50,127 nucleotides of DNA. It comes from an uncultured Lentisphaeraceae bacterium (GTDB lineage Bacteria; Verrucomicrobiota; Kiritimatiellia; RFP12; DVOR01). The stretch covers positions 70,865-120,991 of the forward strand of contig CASDPK010000003.1 of assembly GCA_949282555.1 (NCBI GenBank). Reading direction: 5' to 3'. Every line of letters starts with the position of its first letter. Position 1 is the first letter of the stretch. This document shows, piece by piece, positions 1 through 8,887 of this stretch. The position numbers and the translations under genes were made by a program. Below the pieces are notes generated by a model. It did no database searches, was not told where the DNA came from, and saw only the letters and a program-made list of their open reading frames with translations.

Positions 1-726
1 GCAGTGATCCTTTATCCGTTCTCGCCTGAGGCGGTTTTCCGCTATGTCCAAGAGGTGTTGATGCGGGCCTTCCGCTTTGACGATGCTTTGTGGGTGTTGC
101 GGGCCTATCGGCAAGCGGACCCGGGAAATGCGAAGGCTGGTTTGCTCGAGGAGCATTTGCGTTCGTTGCAGCGGGCGCACAAGGTCTTTGTGCGCCTCAC
201 GGAAAAGGTTCGTGCAAAGGCCGCCACCACGGCCGAGGTGTGTGAGTTGGCGCGGGTGTGCGAGGAATTGGGCTTGCGCAAAGGGGCCGCAGACTATTGG
301 AAGCAAGTGGTGACCGCATCTGACTTGACGGCGCAAGACGCGCGGGATGGATGCTTGGCGTTGCAACGGTTGCGCTTGGCAGAGCCGGCATTGGCCCTGT
401 TGCGCCGTGTGCCGGAGGCCGTTTGGCCGACGTTTTCCGAGACGGAGCTGGTCGCGGCCTCGGGATTGGCGCAGTCGGGTGGCGATGCTACGTTGGCGCT
501 TGGGCTCTTGGAAGTCGCGCTCAGGAAAGCGCCGAAGTCCGGTCGCGTGTGGTTGGGCATCGCATTGTATTATTACGGCGTTGGCGATGAGGCAAGGGCC
601 TATGATGGCATGCGCAATGCCGTGGCCAATGGGGCACGTTCGTTGATTGAAGGGGATCCGGCCGTCGCCGAAATCTTCCTTCGCCTCATGCGGCGTTACG
701 GACAGCGGAAAGGAGCCGAGAGATGA
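1..726 (+). CDS. C-terminal part of a helical-repeat (TPR-like) protein, 5' end outside the window
   Basis: The reading frame is open to the first base of the window, so the gene is probably cut at its 5' end. About 240 residues are visible. They are alpha-helical and Ala/Leu/Arg-rich, in the style of tetratricopeptide repeats (for example RFDDALWVLRAYRQADPGNA near the start, and LALGLLEVALRKAPKSGRVW further on). The opening YPFSPEAVFRYV resembles the C-terminal repeat region of large DUF2723-type membrane proteins of Lentisphaerota and Verrucomicrobiota, but this is from memory and the membrane part cannot be seen. The stop overlaps the fmt start (ATGA at 723-726), which suggests translational coupling. 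The function is unknown. Confidence 0.6.
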   Translation, partial: AVILYPFSPEAVFRYVQEVLMRAFRFDDALWVLRAYRQADPGNAKAGLLEEHLRSLQRAHKVFVRLTEKVRAKAATTAEVCELARVCEELGLRKGAADYWKQVVTASDLTAQDARDGCLALQRLRLAEPALALLRRVPEAVWPTFSETELVAASGLAQSGGDATLALGLLEVALRKAPKSGRVWLGIALYYYGVGDEARAYDGMRNAVANGARSLIEGDPAVAEIFLRLMRRYGQRKGAER

Positions 727-1739
727 ACCGTATTCGCGTGGTTTTCATGGGCTCCGCCGATCTTTCGGCCACGATGCTCGAACGTCTCAGTCGCGATCGG
801 GAACGTTTCCAGATCGTTGGGTGTGTGACGCAACCCGACAAGCCCGGCGGTCGGGGCAAGAAGCTGATCCCGTGCCCGTGCAAGGCGTTCGTGGATGCCA
901 TTGGCATCCCTTGTCTCACGCCTGCGAAGGTCAATACGCCGGAAAGTCTCGCGCAGATCGCTGCGTGGTTGCCGGACGTGATCGTGGTGGTGGCGTATGG
1001 GCAATTCTTGAGTCGGTGTCTGCTGGAGATCCCGACGTTGGGTTGCGTGAATATTCACCTTTCGCTCTTGCCTCGGCATCGTGGGGCCTCTCCCATCCAT
1101 GCGGCGTTGTTGGCCGGTGATAAGGTTACCGGCGCTTCTGCCATGCTGATGGATGAGGGGATGGATTCCGGCCCCATCCTTATGACGGAGGAAACGCCCA
1201 TTCGTCCGGACGATACGTGTGAGACCTTGCATGATCGGTTGGCCAATCTTGGGGCGGAGCTTTTGGTGAAAGTGCTTCCCCTTTGGGCCTTCTTCAAGGT
1301 CAAGGCAACGCCGCAAGACCCGGCTCTGGTGACGACGGCCTACAAAATCAAGAAGAGTGACGGTCTCCTGCATTGGGATGACCCCACAGACTTCAATCTT
1401 CGGAAGTTGCGGGCTTATACGCCTTGGCCTTCGTGCTTCACGTACATGCCCGAGGGACACAGGGAACAAGGGCGGATGCTGAAAGTGCTTGCGGCGGAGT
1501 CCGTCGTTCTGGCCGAAGACCAGACTAAGGCCATCCCCGGAACGGTGCTTTCGGTGGGGCGAGAGGGTGTTGTTGTCCGCACGGGCGATGGGGCATTGCG
1601 GCTTACGCGCGTGCAGGCCGAAGGGGGGAAGCCGATGGATGTCCCGGCGTGGCTTTGTGGGCATCCTCTCGAGCCGGGAATGCGTTTTGTGACGCCTCCG
1701 GCCCCGATGCCCAGCCCTCCGGTCGCTTTTCGGCGTTAA
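723..1739 (+). CDS. fmt: Methionyl-tRNA formyltransferase
   Basis: Formylates the amino group of methionyl-tRNA(fMet) with 10-formyl-tetrahydrofolate, allowing normal translation initiation in the cytoplasm. The 338-residue product is slightly longer than the roughly 315 residues usual for the family. The N-terminal Rossmann-like domain starts with RVVFMGSADLS. The catalytic Asn-x-His is visible in GCVNIHLSLLP (N110, H112) and the catalytic Asp in MDEGMDSGPI (D148). The C-terminal tRNA-binding domain follows from about residue 215 and ends in a Pro-rich tail. The start overlaps the upstream stop as ATGA. No terminator is obvious before the next promoter at 1780. Confidence 0.97.
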   Translation: MNRIRVVFMGSADLSATMLERLSRDRERFQIVGCVTQPDKPGGRGKKLIPCPCKAFVDAIGIPCLTPAKVNTPESLAQIAAWLPDVIVVVAYGQFLSRCLLEIPTLGCVNIHLSLLPRHRGASPIHAALLAGDKVTGASAMLMDEGMDSGPILMTEETPIRPDDTCETLHDRLANLGAELLVKVLPLWAFFKVKATPQDPALVTTAYKIKKSDGLLHWDDPTDFNLRKLRAYTPWPSCFTYMPEGHREQGRMLKVLAAESVVLAEDQTKAIPGTVLSVGREGVVVRTGDGALRLTRVQAEGGKPMDVPAWLCGHPLEPGMRFVTPPAPMPSPPVAFRR

Positions 1740-1779
1740 GGCCGTATGTGTTGCGATCCCTGCAGAGATTTTGAGGCTG

Positions 1780-1788
1780 TGCTATAGT
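1780..1788 (+). promoter_or_regulatory. Extended -10 promoter for the deacetylase-like gene
   Basis: TGCTATAGT (TG at 1780-1781, -10 hexamer TATAGT at 1783-1788) lies about 75 bases upstream of the start at 1863. No good -35 is seen at 16-18 bases, as is common for extended -10 promoters. Confidence 0.45.
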
Positions 1789-1862
1789 TTTCGGATGGAT
1801 TCGTGGGAGAGCTTTTGCTCTCGGCCGCGGAGGATGTTTTCCCAGTTTGAAAGGATATTGCC

Positions 1863-2714
1863 ATGACTTGGGGGTTTTCTTCCTATGAGACGCGTTTTCG
1901 TTGGATTGCCGCGCTGTGGGCAATTTTGATGACGGTGTGGTGCATGAGTCCTCTCTCTTGGGAAACGCGTGTGATAGGAGGAGGCATTTGGATTGCGGTG
2001 ACGATTTTGGCCTCCGTGTGTTTTGCTTGGTGGAGGCCGCGTTCGGCTCGGGAGATCCCGATATTCCTTTCATTTGAGGGTGTCGCGGAGGATGCTTCGG
2101 CGGCTGCGCATCCGGAGCGGATGCTCCGGCCGGCGGAATTGGAATCGCTCATTCGCAATTTGGTGTCGGCGGGTTATCGTTTCCAAACCGTCAGTGAAGC
2201 ACTGTCCGCTCCTGTCAGGAAGTCCGTCGTGCTCGTGGCAGATGGAGGCACGCGCGACGGATTGAGTGTGCTCTTACCGCTGTTGCGGCGGATGAAAGTC
2301 AAAGCGACGTGCTTTGTGGCTTGTCACGAAACGCGTGATCCGCGCTTCCTCAAATCCTTGGAACTTCAAGAAATGGCCCGTAGCGGCTGGGTGGAGTTCG
2401 GAGGAACGCTTGGTGTGGATGAGCAAGTGTCGGAAGAAAAACTCGCGTCTGCCGTGGAGCGGAACCGCAATTGGCTTACCGGGATTTTGGGAACGTTGCC
2501 TTATGCGTTTATCTGCCCTTCTGGCAAAGCTCCTGCGGCATCCCTTCGTGATGCGCTTCAGAAGGCGGGATACCATGCGGCACTCTTCCGTACATCAAAG
2601 ATGCATCCGACGGTGAGTGATCCCTTCGCGATTCCCTGCCGCGATCTTCCTCGTGGTTTGTATGGGTGGCAGACCTATCTCTTGGCCACCCGAGGGCGTT
2701 GGCGCGCATTCTAA
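1863..2714 (+). CDS. Membrane-anchored, degenerate polysaccharide-deacetylase-like protein
   Basis: The 283-residue protein has two hydrophobic segments near the N-terminus (about 13-28 and 36-56) and then a NodB-like domain. The fold is recognisable from VVLVADGGTRDG (residues 122-133), which aligns with the usual TFDDG motif, and from KVKATCFVACHE, which matches the KATFFV strand. The metal site is not intact: the first motif keeps only one Asp (D127), and the region where H-x3-H should be reads EFGGTLGVD without histidines. It is therefore probably not a metal-dependent deacetylase and may act as a carbohydrate-binding or structural pseudoenzyme. A GAAAGGA ribosome-binding site lies about 9 bases before the ATG. 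A strong terminator follows. Confidence 0.75.
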   Translation: MTWGFSSYETRFRWIAALWAILMTVWCMSPLSWETRVIGGGIWIAVTILASVCFAWWRPRSAREIPIFLSFEGVAEDASAAAHPERMLRPAELESLIRNLVSAGYRFQTVSEALSAPVRKSVVLVADGGTRDGLSVLLPLLRRMKVKATCFVACHETRDPRFLKSLELQEMARSGWVEFGGTLGVDEQVSEEKLASAVERNRNWLTGILGTLPYAFICPSGKAPAASLRDALQKAGYHAALFRTSKMHPTVSDPFAIPCRDLPRGLYGWQTYLLATRGRWRAF

Positions 2715-2742
2715 GACCGTTTCGGTCGTGAAGAGCAAACGG

Positions 2743-2775
2743 AAGCGCGGCAAGTCTGAATGCCGCGCTTTTGCT
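2743..2775 (+). terminator. Rho-independent terminator of the deacetylase-like gene
   Basis: A perfect 10-bp stem AAGCGCGGCA / TGCCGCGCTT with an 8-base loop, followed by a short T-rich stretch (TTGCTTTCC). Confidence 0.8.
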
Positions 2776-2782
2776 TTCCTCG

Positions 2783-2812
2783 CAAACAAAAACGTCCGCC
2801 TGACGGCGGACG
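2783..2812 (-). terminator. Terminator of the tRNA-Gly/tRNA-Val unit
   Basis: On the minus strand, CGTCCGCC-GTCA-GGCGGACG followed by TTTTTGTTTG. It sits just downstream of the tRNA-Val 3' end. Confidence 0.85.
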
Positions 2813-2816
2813 AAGA

Positions 2817-2893
2817 TGGTGGGCTGTGCTGGACTCGAACCAGCGACCCCTACCGTGTGAAGGTAGTGCTCTAACCAACTGAGCTAACAGCCC
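2817..2893 (-). tRNA. tRNA-Val(CAC)
   Basis: A complete cloverleaf on the minus strand: acceptor GGGCTGT/ACAGCCC, D-arm GCTCAGTTGGTTAGAGC, anticodon stem CTACC/GGTAG around loop TTCACAC (anticodon CAC), T-arm with TTCGAGT, discriminator A and an encoded CCA at 2817-2819. It is cotranscribed with the tRNA-Gly located 4 bases upstream. Confidence 0.96.
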
Positions 2894-2897
2894 AAAG

Positions 2898-2971
2898 TGG
2901 AGCGGGCGAAGGGAATCGAACCCTCGTAAGAAGCATGGGAAGCTCCTATTCTGCCATTGAATTACGCCCGC
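2898..2971 (-). tRNA. tRNA-Gly(CCC)
   Basis: Minus-strand cloverleaf: acceptor GCGGGCG/CGCCCGC, D-arm with AATGGCAGAAT, anticodon loop TTCCCAT (anticodon CCC), T-loop TTCGATT, discriminator T and encoded CCA. It is the first tRNA of a two-gene unit with tRNA-Val. Confidence 0.95.
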
Positions 2972-2985
2972 AGAAATTGCCGATG

Positions 2986-3014
2986 ATGATAGCAAACAGC
3001 ACGTTCCCCGTCAA
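2986..3014 (-). promoter_or_regulatory. Promoter of the tRNA-Gly/tRNA-Val unit
   Basis: Minus strand: -35 TTGACG, 17-base spacer, extended -10 TGC-TATCAT. It lies 15 bases upstream of the mature tRNA 5' end. Confidence 0.8.
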
Positions 3015-3169
3015 ATCTTTTTTGACGAGAAACAAGGATTGGGATTCCGTCGAAGGGCAACTTGATTGGGGCGGATGGCGTATGCGTTTCGTTACATGAG
3101 CGGGAATGCTCTTTGTGCGAGTGGCCCCGATAGAGGGGGGATTGTCACGGAACGTTCACAAAATAATAC

Positions 3170-3199
3170 TTGCAAGCCCACCGCCCACTTTGATAGGAT
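3170..3199 (+). promoter_or_regulatory. Promoter of the pseudopilin gene
   Basis: -35 TTGCAA (3170-3175), 18-base spacer ending in TGA, -10 TAGGAT (3194-3199), again an extended -10. It predicts a 5' leader of about 60 bases before the ATG at 3267. Confidence 0.55.
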
Positions 3200-3266
3200 T
3201 CCCAGTGTGCGAAGGCGGTGTTGGACTGTCCCAAGCGCGGAATTGTTCCATTCAAGGAGTACAGAC

Positions 3267-4016
3267 ATGAAGGCAAATCGCAAGCAAGGCTTCACGATGA
3301 TCGAGTTGCTCGTCGTGATTGTCATCATCGGCATCTTGGCCGCTTCTCTCTTCCCCTCGGTTTCGGGTATGATGCTTAATGGTAAGCTCACGGGTATGGC
3401 GGGTAACGGACGTAAGATTCACATGGCGATCATGCAGGCGGACACCCAGGGACGTTATGCTGGGTTGGTTTGGCCTTCCGATGTGGATCGTTCGGATATG
3501 AAGCCAGATGGCTACACCGGCCCCGATGTGTACAAGACGTTCTCCACCACGGCCGATTACTTCCAGGAAATGCTTTACATGAACGCTCCTGATGCCAAGA
3601 CGCAAGAGCGCATGAAGGTGCTCAAGGGCATTGAGCCTTCCACGCTCGTGGGAGACGGCGTTCCTGTGGCAAGCGGCAAGACGATCAATGACAACAACTG
3701 TGCTTGGATTATCGCGTCCAATACGCGTGAGGCTCCTGAAGGTGCCCCGGTGCTTTGCACCCGCAACATTGTTGGCGATCAGTTGGTGTCGCTCGCGGGC
3801 AATGACAACTCCGATAAGCTGGAAACCTTGCTGAGCACCCAGCAGCCGTTTGGGCGTCAAGGTTGTGTCATCGTCTACAAGGGCGGTGCGGCCAAGACCT
3901 TTACGTCCGACAGCGTCTATGGTAGCTCGCTCGTTCCTGGCCTCGCGACGGGTAAGCTGAGCGACTATGAAGAGGAAGGGAACGTGTTCAAGTTCCTTCA
4001 GTCCAGTTCCAAGTAA
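3267..4016 (+). CDS. Type IV pilin-like / type II secretion pseudopilin
   Basis: The 249-residue protein has a class-III (prepilin) signal: leader MKANRKQG, then FTMIELLVVIVIIG with Phe+1 and Glu+5, the pattern cut and N-methylated by prepilin peptidase. A single hydrophobic helix spans about residues 10-33. The rest is a soluble head domain with four cysteines and no family I can name. The start was chosen at 3267 because AAGGAG (3254-3259) precedes it and the leader is correct; an in-frame ATG at 3066 would add 67 residues without a signal. It stands alone between its own promoter and a strong terminator, with no assembly ATPase or peptidase nearby, as is common for the numerous solitary pseudopilins of the PVC group. 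Confidence 0.88.
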   Translation: MKANRKQGFTMIELLVVIVIIGILAASLFPSVSGMMLNGKLTGMAGNGRKIHMAIMQADTQGRYAGLVWPSDVDRSDMKPDGYTGPDVYKTFSTTADYFQEMLYMNAPDAKTQERMKVLKGIEPSTLVGDGVPVASGKTINDNNCAWIIASNTREAPEGAPVLCTRNIVGDQLVSLAGNDNSDKLETLLSTQQPFGRQGCVIVYKGGAAKTFTSDSVYGSSLVPGLATGKLSDYEEEGNVFKFLQSSSK

Positions 4017-4045
4017 GACTGCATAGAATTCGTTTCGCACATGGC

Positions 4046-4080
4046 AAGGGCGTATGCAATGGCATACGCCCTTATCTTTT
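4046..4080 (+). terminator. Rho-independent terminator of the pseudopilin gene
   Basis: A perfect 12-bp stem AAGGGCGTATGC / GCATACGCCCTT with loop AATG, followed by ATCTTTT. Confidence 0.92.
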
Positions 4081-4235
4081 GGGGAGGGTGTGTCGTGCAA
4101 ATGTCAGAAGAGCTGTTGGGATAACCTATTCACTCTTAATCTCATTGTTTGTTGTAAGGGAAGTTTGCGTTGCGGTTCTTCGTGGGTGTTTCCGTTGAAG
4201 ACAACCTCGCGCATCGTTTGCCTTTAAAATTCTAC

Positions 4236-4264
4236 TTGTCTTTTGAGCGGAGAAGTATTATATT
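4236..4264 (+). promoter_or_regulatory. Strong promoter of a short non-coding unit
   Basis: -35 TTGTCT (4236-4241), 17-base spacer, -10 TATATT (4259-4264). Transcription would start near 4271, and the next terminator ends at 4359. Confidence 0.65.
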
Positions 4265-4270
4265 AGTGAC

Positions 4271-4359
4271 GTTTTAGACATCTCCTACACAGACACAGAC
4301 ACAACCCCACCCAAGAATATATATTCCGGCCGGAGCATCGCTCCGGCCGGGCTTTTTTT
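4271..4359 (+). ncRNA. Candidate small RNA of about 90 nt
   Basis: A free-standing transcription unit with a good promoter (4236-4264) and a very strong intrinsic terminator (4326-4359) lies between the pseudopilin terminator and the purL terminator. The predicted RNA has no ATG in its 5' half and no ribosome-binding site, so it is unlikely to encode a peptide. Its 5' part is single-strand-like and almost free of G: it contains ATCTCCTACAC, whose CTCCT is complementary to Shine-Dalgarno sequences, then the short tandem repeat CACAGACACAGACACA and a C-rich stretch. That resembles the seed region of base-pairing regulatory RNAs. The unit is seen directly; the regulatory role is inference. No known RNA family was recognised. 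Confidence 0.5.
4326..4359 (+). terminator. Strong intrinsic terminator of the candidate small RNA
   Basis: A perfect 11-bp stem CCGGCCGGAGC / GCTCCGGCCGG with loop ATC, then GC and seven T. Confidence 0.93.
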
Positions 4360-4469
4360 GTTTAATTGGGCTTGAAAAGAATAAGATACGAGAGGAAATG
4401 CGAAGTGGGGCATTGTCCGTGTGGCCTGAATCTGCCATGGGGAAGACGAGAGGTGGGCCATTTGACACA

Positions 4470-4503
4470 GAAAAGCCCTTGCCGTTAATGGCAAGGGCTT
4501 TTC
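4470..4503 (-). terminator. Terminator of purL
   Basis: A perfect 14-bp stem GAAAAGCCCTTGCC / GGCAAGGGCTTTTC with a 6-base loop, 22 bases beyond the purL stop. The A/T ends of the stem allow it to act in both directions. Confidence 0.85.
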
Positions 4504-4525
4504 AATGTTCCATCAATGTTTCTGC

Positions 4526-7500
4526 TTAACTACGCGTGGCGAAAGCATAGGCGTTGCGGAAGAGCTGCATCCAAGGCCCATCCTCGCCGTTGGCAAAAGT
4601 GCCGTCGTCGTAGGACAGCTGGAGTGCCCGGAAAGAGCGCTCGGGATGCGGCATGAGGATGGTGGCACGGCCATCTTCGGAGGTGAATCCGCAAAGGCCC
4701 CCCTTGGAACCGTTGGGGTTCCAAGGATAGGTCTCGGTCGGCTGTCCCTTGCCGTCCACGAAACGAAGTGCGCGTGTGGCCTTCGCCTCGTCTTCCGGGG
4801 AGGCAAAGGCCACGCGGCCCTCGCCATGCGCCACGGCAATGGGAAGGCGGCTGCCGGCCATGCCTTTGAGAAGCACACTGGGGGAATCGAGCACTTCCAA
4901 CGTGCAGTAGCGCCCTTCGAATTGTTCGGACGCGTTGCGCACGAAGCGCGGCCAATGCTGAGCGCCGGGAATGATGTCCTTGAGCTGGGAGACCATCTGG
5001 CAGCCGTTGCAGACGCCGAGGGTGAAGGTGTCGGGGCGCTCGAAGAAGGCGCGGAACATTTCCTTGAGCCCTGGGTTGAACAGGATACTGCGCGCCCAAC
5101 CGGAACCGGCCCCCAACACGTCGCCGTAGGAGAATCCACCGCAGGCCACGAGGCCCTTGAATCCATCGAGCGTGACGCGCCCTTCCAAGAGGTCGGTCAT
5201 GTGGACGTCAATGGCCTCAAAGCCCGCGAGCGTGAAGGCGGCGGCCATTTCGATGTGTCCATTCACGCCTTCTTCGCGCAGAATGGCGATTTTGGGGGCC
5301 GCACCTGTGGCGGTGGCGCGCTTCTCGTTCAGGGGGAAGGTGACCTTGAAGTTGAGGCCGGGATCGTCCGTGAGACCCGCCACCTCAAATTCCTGCCGCG
5401 CACATTCCGGATTGTCCCGGAGGGCCTGCATCCGATAGGTCGTTTCCGTCCAAGCGGAGCGGACGGCGGCAAGCGGTTCGTCCAAGGCGGGCTCGTCATT
5501 GACGGTCACCTGCAACACCGGGTCATCCTGCGTGAGGCCAATCCAATCGCCCTTCACGCCATGCGCCGCAAGAACGGCCTCAACCTCCTCGGCCTTCTCC
5601 TCGGCCACTTGGAGCACCGCGCCGAGTTCTTCGCTGTAGAGCGCGGAGAGCGCATCGGCGCCCACGAGGTTGACGGCGACGCCCCGTCCGCCGGCCATTG
5701 CCATCTCGGCGAGCGTGACGGCGACACCGCCATCGGAGCGGTCGTGATAGGCGAGCACGAGGCGCTTCTCGACAAGCTCCTGCATGGCCTCATAGAAGGC
5801 GCGCAACGCCTCGGGGCTTTCCATGTCGGGCACGGTGTCGCCAATTTGGTTGTAGACCTGAGCCAGCGCGGAGGCGCCGAGGCGGTTCTTGCCGTTGCCG
5901 AGATCCACCAGCAAGAGACGGGAGAGCCCGGGTTTGAGATCGGGCGTGACGTCCTTGCGGGCATCGGTGACGGTGGCGAAGGAGGAGACGATAAGGGAGA
6001 GTGGCCCCACCTGACGGTGCTCCTGTCCCTTGGAATCCGTCCACACGGTCCGCATGGAGAGGGAGTCTTTGCCGACGGGGATGCAAACGCCGAGGCGGGG
6101 GCAGACGTCCATGCCGACCGTCTCCACGGTGTCGAAGAGGCGGGCATCCTCGCCCTCCTCGCCGCAGGCCGCCATCCAGTTGGCCGAGAGCTTGATGGTG
6201 CCGATGGGGCCAATGGGGGCGGAGGCCAGCTGAAGGATGGCTTCACCCACGGCCATGCGGCCGGAGGCGGGCGCATCGACAATGGCAATGGGCGTGCGCT
6301 CACCGGTGGCCATGGCCTCGCCGGTGGAGGTCTGATAACCGGTCACGGTGACGGCATGGTCTGCCACGGGCAGCTGATATTTGCCGCACATCTGGTCGCG
6401 ATGGACAAGGCCGGTGATGGTGCGATCGGTGATGGTGACAAGGAAGGTCTTGTTGGCCACGGCGGGGAAGCGCAACACGCGCTGGAGCGCCTCGGCAGGG
6501 GTGATGCCCGAGAGGTCAAGCGGCTTCTGGGGCAGATCCACGTGCCGGACATCGCGCACCATGCGGGGCGGCTTACCCAGCAGCGTGGAGATGTCCATGT
6601 CGATGGGGTTGTCGCCGAAGTGCTCGTCATGGAGCACCATGCGGCCATCGTCGCGCGTTTCGCCGATGAAGGCCACGGGGCAACGCTCACGCTCGCAGAA
6701 GCTCTCAAAGAGGACACGGTCTTCCGCGCGGATGGCGAGCACGTAACGCTCCTGCGCCTCACAGCACCAAATTTCCATGGGGCTCATGGAAAGCTCTTCG
6801 TTGTGAACCTTGCGCAACTCGAAGTCCGCGCCGGTGGCCTCGACGAGTTCGGGGCAACCGTTGGAAAGGCCGCCCGCGCCGATGTCGTGCAACGAAAGGA
6901 TCGGGTTCCCTGCGCCAAGGGCCACGCAGGCATCAATGACGCCTTGGCAACGGCGCTGCATTTCGGCGTTGCCGCGCTGCACGGAGTCAAAGTCGAGCTT
7001 GGCCTCATTGGTTCCGGAGGCCATGGAGCTGGCAGCGCCGCCGCCGAGGCCGATGCGCATGGCCGGGCCGCCGATCTGCACCACCAGCACGTGCGGGGGA
7101 ACCTCTTTTTTGAGCACTTGGTCGTGGCGGATGTTGCCCATGCCGCCGGCGAGCATGATGGGCTTGTGATAGCCCCAATATTTGCCTCCGGCCGTTTCTT
7201 CCAGGGTGCGGAAGAAGCCGCAGAGCTGGGGCCGCCCGAATTCGTTGCCAAACGCCGCTCCGCCGATGGGGCCTTCCATCATGATGTTGAGGGCGGGCGC
7301 CAAGCGTTCGGGGCGTTCGGCGTAATCCTTCTCCCAAGGCTGGAGGAAGCCGGGGATGCGCAGATCGCTCACGCAGAAGCCGCAGATGCCGGCCTTGGTG
7401 CGCGAACCGATGCCGGTGGCGCTCTCGTCGCGGATTTCGCCGCCCACACCCGTGGCCGCGCCGGGGTAGGGGGAGATGGCGGTGGGGTGGTTGTGCGTTT

Positions 7501-8377
7501 CCACCTTCATCAACATTTCCACTTGGTCTTCGGCGAAGCGGTAGACGTTGTCGCGCGGGTCGGCCTGGAAGGCCATCGTGCGGAAACCATCAATCACGCC
7601 GGAATTGTCCTTATAGGCCACCTGTGTGCCTTCCGGGTGAAGCTTGTGGGTGTTCTTGATCATCCCGAAGAGGGAGACGTCGCGCTCCTGCCCGTCGATG
7701 ACCCACTTGGCGTTGAAGATTTTGTGGCGGCAGTGCTCACTGTTCACTTGGCCGAACATGGTGAGCTCGGTGTCCGTGGGATTCCGCTTGGCTTCGGTGT
7801 AGGCCTTCAAGAGATAATCGATCTCCGGGTCGCTCATCGCCAAGCCGATTTCGCGGTTTGCGCGTTCCAGCGCGGCGCGGCCCTCGCTCAGCACGTCAAA
7901 GACCTTGCCCTTGGCCGGGCGGGCCATCACGAAAAAGCCCGGGAGCTCTTCGGCGGTGAAGACGCCCTCAATCATCCGGTCGTGCAACACATTGAGCGCC
8001 GGCATCAACGCTTCGCGCGAGAGCGTGACGCCATCCTTTGTCACCGCCATGTGCATTGCGTGCTCCACGCGCCGCACCCCGCGCACGCCGCAATAACGGA
8101 AGATGTCGCTGGCTTTCGAGCTCCACGGCGAGATGGTTCCCAGCCGCGGGGCCACGAAGAGCCCCTCCTTCGGCAAAGGCTTGGTCGCATCCGCATCGAG
8201 CAGGGTACAGGCCTTTGTCCGGGCCTCTTCGGTCAGTGTGCTGGATGTCTGCAACAAATACACCCACGTGGTGCGCACGTCGCATCCCGCAAATCCAGCC
8301 TCCGCCAAACGTTTTTTCAGCGCTTCCACGCGAAACGCCGAAAGTGCCGTCTGCCCGACCAAAAACTCCGTTGCCAT
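4526..8377 (-). CDS. purL: Phosphoribosylformylglycinamidine synthase, single-chain (PurL with fused glutaminase)
   Basis: ATP- and glutamine-dependent conversion of FGAR to FGAM, fourth step of purine synthesis. At 1283 residues it is the long single-chain form typical of Proteobacteria (E. coli about 1295). An N-terminal PurS-like domain comes first, then two AIRS-type synthetase halves (for example [35 protein letters not shown], and GKDSLSM in the second half), and a class-I glutaminase domain at the C-terminus with nucleophile Cys in [10 protein letters not shown] near residue 1120. The start is at 8377 (MATEFLVGQ), preceded by GGAAGGA; an upstream in-frame ATG at 8407 lacks a site. It is a monocistronic unit with its own promoter and terminator. 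Confidence 0.97.
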   Translation of the reverse strand: MATEFLVGQTALSAFRVEALKKRLAEAGFAGCDVRTTWVYLLQTSSTLTEEARTKACTLLDADATKPLPKEGLFVAPRLGTISPWSSKASDIFRYCGVRGVRRVEHAMHMAVTKDGVTLSREALMPALNVLHDRMIEGVFTAEELPGFFVMARPAKGKVFDVLSEGRAALERANREIGLAMSDPEIDYLLKAYTEAKRNPTDTELTMFGQVNSEHCRHKIFNAKWVIDGQERDVSLFGMIKNTHKLHPEGTQVAYKDNSGVIDGFRTMAFQADPRDNVYRFAEDQVEMLMKVETHNHPTAISPYPGAATGVGGEIRDESATGIGSRTKAGICGFCVSDLRIPGFLQPWEKDYAERPERLAPALNIMMEGPIGGAAFGNEFGRPQLCGFFRTLEETAGGKYWGYHKPIMLAGGMGNIRHDQVLKKEVPPHVLVVQIGGPAMRIGLGGGAASSMASGTNEAKLDFDSVQRGNAEMQRRCQGVIDACVALGAGNPILSLHDIGAGGLSNGCPELVEATGADFELRKVHNEELSMSPMEIWCCEAQERYVLAIRAEDRVLFESFCERERCPVAFIGETRDDGRMVLHDEHFGDNPIDMDISTLLGKPPRMVRDVRHVDLPQKPLDLSGITPAEALQRVLRFPAVANKTFLVTITDRTITGLVHRDQMCGKYQLPVADHAVTVTGYQTSTGEAMATGERTPIAIVDAPASGRMAVGEAILQLASAPIGPIGTIKLSANWMAACGEEGEDARLFDTVETVGMDVCPRLGVCIPVGKDSLSMRTVWTDSKGQEHRQVGPLSLIVSSFATVTDARKDVTPDLKPGLSRLLLVDLGNGKNRLGASALAQVYNQIGDTVPDMESPEALRAFYEAMQELVEKRLVLAYHDRSDGGVAVTLAEMAMAGGRGVAVNLVGADALSALYSEELGAVLQVAEEKAEEVEAVLAAHGVKGDWIGLTQDDPVLQVTVNDEPALDEPLAAVRSAWTETTYRMQALRDNPECARQEFEVAGLTDDPGLNFKVTFPLNEKRATATGAAPKIAILREEGVNGHIEMAAAFTLAGFEAIDVHMTDLLEGRVTLDGFKGLVACGGFSYGDVLGAGSGWARSILFNPGLKEMFRAFFERPDTFTLGVCNGCQMVSQLKDIIPGAQHWPRFVRNASEQFEGRYCTLEVLDSPSVLLKGMAGSRLPIAVAHGEGRVAFASPEDEAKATRALRFVDGKGQPTETYPWNPNGSKGGLCGFTSEDGRATILMPHPERSFRALQLSYDDGTFANGEDGPWMQLFRNAYAFATRS

Positions 8378-8419
8378 AACTGAATCCTTCCGATAAAGGG
8401 GAGACAAAGAATGCCCGCA

Positions 8420-8428
8420 ATTTTAACA
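8420..8428 (-). promoter_or_regulatory. Probable extended -10 promoter of purL
   Basis: Minus strand TGTTAAAAT, 43 bases upstream of the purL ATG. No clear -35. The 5' leader is too short to hold a purine riboswitch and none is visible. Confidence 0.4.
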
Positions 8429-8514
8429 AAAAGCGCTGTTTCGGTTTTGCCTTGGAGGACGCCATATGTGTGCCCGAGGAAGGCGAAGCCTCCTTCGCGC
8501 CGTCTTCCCGCTCC

Positions 8515-8565
8515 CTCCGTATCCCTCCTTGAGATGCAGAGCATCCCCCTCTCCGATACGGAGCC
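8515..8565. repeat. Dispersed GATACGGAGCC hairpin repeat, copy 1
   Basis: CTCCGTATC (8515-8523) can pair with GATACGGAG (8555-8563), and the right arm reads GATACGGAGCC. It lies in the roughly 300-base gap between purL and the tRNA pair (8378-8674), which otherwise holds only the purL promoter and no ORF I would support. The other copies are at 24135-24187 and 35858-35888. Confidence 0.55.
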
Positions 8566-8674
8566 TCTCCGCACGATGTGCCTGCCGGGACGTTGAAGGG
8601 TGTTTGCGTTCCCCTTGAAACGTGCGTTCTTTGGGCGTGTAGCCAACCCTGAAAACGTGGATTGCAAAAAACGC

Positions 8675-8703
8675 TTGCGTGCATGAGGCGACTGTGATAT
8701 CAT
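8675..8703 (+). promoter_or_regulatory. Promoter of the tRNA-Gly/tRNA-Lys unit
   Basis: -35 TTGCGT (8675-8680), 17-base spacer ending TGA, -10 TATCAT (8698-8703), 19 bases before the mature tRNA-Gly. Confidence 0.7.
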
Positions 8704-8722
8704 ATGCCCGTTTTTTGAGCGT

Positions 8723-8798
8723 GCGAACTTAGCTCAATTGGCAGAGCTCCACCTTGCCAAGGTGGAGGTTGAGGGTTCGAGTCCCTTAGTTCGCTCCA
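8723..8798 (+). tRNA. tRNA-Gly(GCC)
   Basis: Acceptor GCGAACT/AGTTCGC, anticodon stem CCACC/GGTGG around loop TTGCCAA (anticodon GCC), T-loop TTCGAGT, encoded CCA at 8796-8798. Confidence 0.97.
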
Positions 8799-8804
8799 TC
8801 CTTT

Positions 8805-8880
8805 GGGGGTGTAGCTCAGTTGGTAGAGCAAGTGACTCTTAATCACTGGGTCCACGGTTCAAGCCCGTGCACCCCTACCA
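8805..8880 (+). tRNA. tRNA-Lys(CTT)
   Basis: Acceptor GGGGGTG/CACCCCT, D-arm GCTCAGTTGGTAGAGC, anticodon stem AGTGA/TCACT around loop CTCTTAA (anticodon CTT), T-loop TTCAAGC, encoded CCA at 8878-8880. Confidence 0.96.
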
Positions 8881-8887
8881 TTTGGAA

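Noticed and set aside
696..1664. A 322-codon minus-strand frame over fmt
   Set aside because: fmt is clear on the plus strand. The minus product is Arg/His/Pro-rich without motifs.
4274..4494. Two small minus-strand ORFs opposite the candidate small RNA
   Set aside because: No ribosome-binding site, low-complexity translation, and they run through two terminators.
4505..8383. A 1292-codon open frame on the plus strand, antisense to the whole of purL
   Set aside because: The minus strand encodes a full, motif-complete PurL. The plus frame is a shadow of its codon bias (Gly/His/Ala/Glu-rich, no recognisable domain or ribosome-binding site).
8378..8450. A purine riboswitch or PurR operator before purL
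   Set aside because: The leader is only about 40 bases and no aptamer-like pairing or PurR-type inverted repeat was seen.
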